From contig JBGZHY010000116.1 in NCBI GenBank assembly GCA_041848045.1, positions 1 to 13,752 of the forward strand: a DNA stretch of 13,752 nucleotides, in the 5' to 3' direction. Under the pieces are notes generated by a model. That model did not search any database, had not been told where the DNA came from, and worked only from the letters and a program-made list of their open reading frames with translations. The position numbers and the translations under genes are program-made. Of the stretch, positions 12,679 to 13,752 are shown piece after piece. Source of the DNA: CAKAHY01 sp041848045 (GTDB taxonomy: Bacteria; Bacillota; Clostridia; Lachnospirales; Lachnospiraceae). Numbering within the stretch: the stretch's first letter is position 1; every line of letters begins with the position of its first letter.

Positions 12679-13752
12679 TTAGGAACGGATGACGCCTACA
12701 GGCGTCGGTCTGTCCGGGTCAAAAATACTTTTGGCATCAAACAGGTCGGTGAGCTTCGGATTATCAGGCTCCGTAATATCACGCCACATACGATAGCCGT
12801 CCAGATTGCGCCGACCCTGCCGCAAATAGTTATTGCCCAGCTGTACCCATGCAACGCTGGAATCCACCGTGCAGTAATAGCGAAAGCCCAAATTATGCAT
12901 ATATGTATAGCGCTCATTATCATTGGTATAAGGACGCCAGTCGCTAAGGTCGGTACCGAAGGGAAAGAGAATGATATCCGTCGGACCGATCAGGCTTTCA
13001 ACATTGCGCTCCCATTTATCGCTGTCGGTTTTAAAAGAATCAAAGTCGATACGTCCCAGGTGACGATGCCCCCAGCTATGGCTGGCAAGCTCCCAGCCGT
13101 CCTGCCGCAAAGCTTCGGCAATAGCGGCGGCTGTTTTCTTGTCCTCTTCAAAATTCGGATTTGTCGCCGCATAGCTTTCGTCCGTGCGATAACCGAAGAT
13201 GCCGTTGTATCCCGTTAAAGCAATAATGGCTTTGGCTCCCTTATAGGAGAAATCGGGATGCTCGTCGATGAAACGGTTCAGCACCGGAATCAGGTCATAA
13301 TCGCCTACCTGCGTGCTGCCGTCATCCATATCCATTTCCGTGGTAACCCTTCCGTCCTCGCCGATGACCAGACGGGAGGCAAAACCATCTCCTACCATAT
13401 ATTCGTAATAGCACACATCATCCTGACTCATCACCATCGCCTTTTTGCCCGGTGGAAGCATAATGTCGCCCTCGACCATTTTGACGCTTCCGTCCTCAGC
13501 CGTCACCTCGTATGCCATATCGTGCAGGCGGACAAGAACGAAGCCTTTTTCATACATATTTTGCAGCATAGCTTCAAATTCTTTCATGGTGGTCATCACT
13601 TGGTTATATCCTGCCTCCTTGCTGTCGCCGTCAAAGGCTTTGGCATTGTCCACAATCATCGTGTGAAAAAAAACATGGGTGATGGTGCTGATGTCTTGTC
13701 TGACCAGGGTGCTTTTGGTATGCTCATACTCGGCAATCGCCGCCAGAACATC
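12679..13752 (-). CDS. Polysaccharide deacetylase (NodB-like), 5' end beyond the window
   Basis: The last 357 residues of a larger protein; the frame is open to the window edge at 13752. An ATG at 13659 lacks a ribosome site and sits within conserved sequence (HVFFHTMIVDNAKAFDGD), so it is internal. The N-terminal visible part matches the region that precedes the NodB domain in clostridial homologues. Catalytic motifs are SQDDVCYY (the aspartate pair, D111-D112 of the visible part), ASHSWGHRH (H225 and H229, metal ligands) and LFPFGTDLSDWR, the counterpart of the usual RxPYG motif. Such enzymes remove acetyl groups from N-acetylated sugars in peptidoglycan or other surface glycans, usually outside the cell; signal peptide or anchor would lie beyond the edge. 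After the stop there is a T7 run (12653-12647) but no strong hairpin. Confidence 0.9.
   Translation of the reverse strand, partial: DVLAAIAEYEHTKSTLVRQDISTITHVFFHTMIVDNAKAFDGDSKEAGYNQVMTTMKEFEAMLQNMYEKGFVLVRLHDMAYEVTAEDGSVKMVEGDIMLPPGKKAMVMSQDDVCYYEYMVGDGFASRLVIGEDGRVTTEMDMDDGSTQVGDYDLIPVLNRFIDEHPDFSYKGAKAIIALTGYNGIFGYRTDESYAATNPNFEEDKKTAAAIAEALRQDGWELASHSWGHRHLGRIDFDSFKTDSDKWERNVESLIGPTDIILFPFGTDLSDWRPYTNDNERYTYMHNLGFRYYCTVDSSVAWVQLGNNYLRQGRRNLDGYRMWRDITEPDNPKLTDLFDAKSIFDPDRPTPVGVIRS

Noticed and set aside
12691..12706. GACGCC-TACA-GGCGTC hairpin near the end of the deacetylase gene
   Set aside because: It is within the last codons of the gene, has a short stem and no T run in either direction.

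Overview
The window looks like a piece of a low-to-moderate GC Firmicutes chromosome, most likely from the class Clostridia and plausibly the family Lachnospiraceae. That placement rests on strong AGGAGG-type ribosome binding sites, choline-binding-type cell wall repeats, a two-part polysaccharide deacetylase typical of that group, and close protein resemblance to clostridial families. It is inferred from remembered family resemblance, not from a search.

Layout. Bases 1-130 are the 3' end of a 23S rRNA, followed directly by tRNA-Gly(GCC) and a strong terminator. No 5S rRNA lies between them. Next on the + strand come proC (pyrroline-5-carboxylate reductase) and an ADP-ribose-type Nudix hydrolase, ending at a terminator that can work in both directions. 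On the - strand are an FMN-binding split-barrel (pyridoxamine oxidase-like) gene broken by a frameshift and, upstream of it, a HAD-family hydrolase with its own candidate promoter. A divergent promoter reads a 71-residue membrane protein and dihydrofolate reductase (folA).

From 4088 to 12145 the + strand holds what looks like a nucleoside uptake and salvage locus. It contains a trimeric-type purine nucleoside phosphorylase, a translationally coupled zinc-type MDR dehydrogenase, a BMP-family nucleoside-binding lipoprotein, an ABC ATPase with two permeases (NupABC/YufOPQ type), and an amidohydrolase of the MTA/SAH (adenosine-type) deaminase family. The likely flow is binding protein, then ABC importer, then deamination of 6-amino purine nucleosides, then phosphorolysis of the 6-oxo products by PNP. 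A terminator followed at once by a consensus -10 box separates the lipoprotein from the ATPase. This probably makes binding protein more abundant than the membrane complex.

The last part (12208-13752, - strand) is a cell-surface module: a small secreted choline-binding-type repeat protein with its own consensus promoter, and a polysaccharide deacetylase that runs off the right edge.

Most of the window is ordinary core metabolism. I see no CRISPR array, insertion sequence, phage gene or obviously new defence system. The points most worth a second look are the frameshifted gene, the terminator/promoter overlap at 7159-7204, the MDR dehydrogenase coupled to PNP, the rRNA operon without a downstream 5S gene, and the position of proC right behind a terminator.
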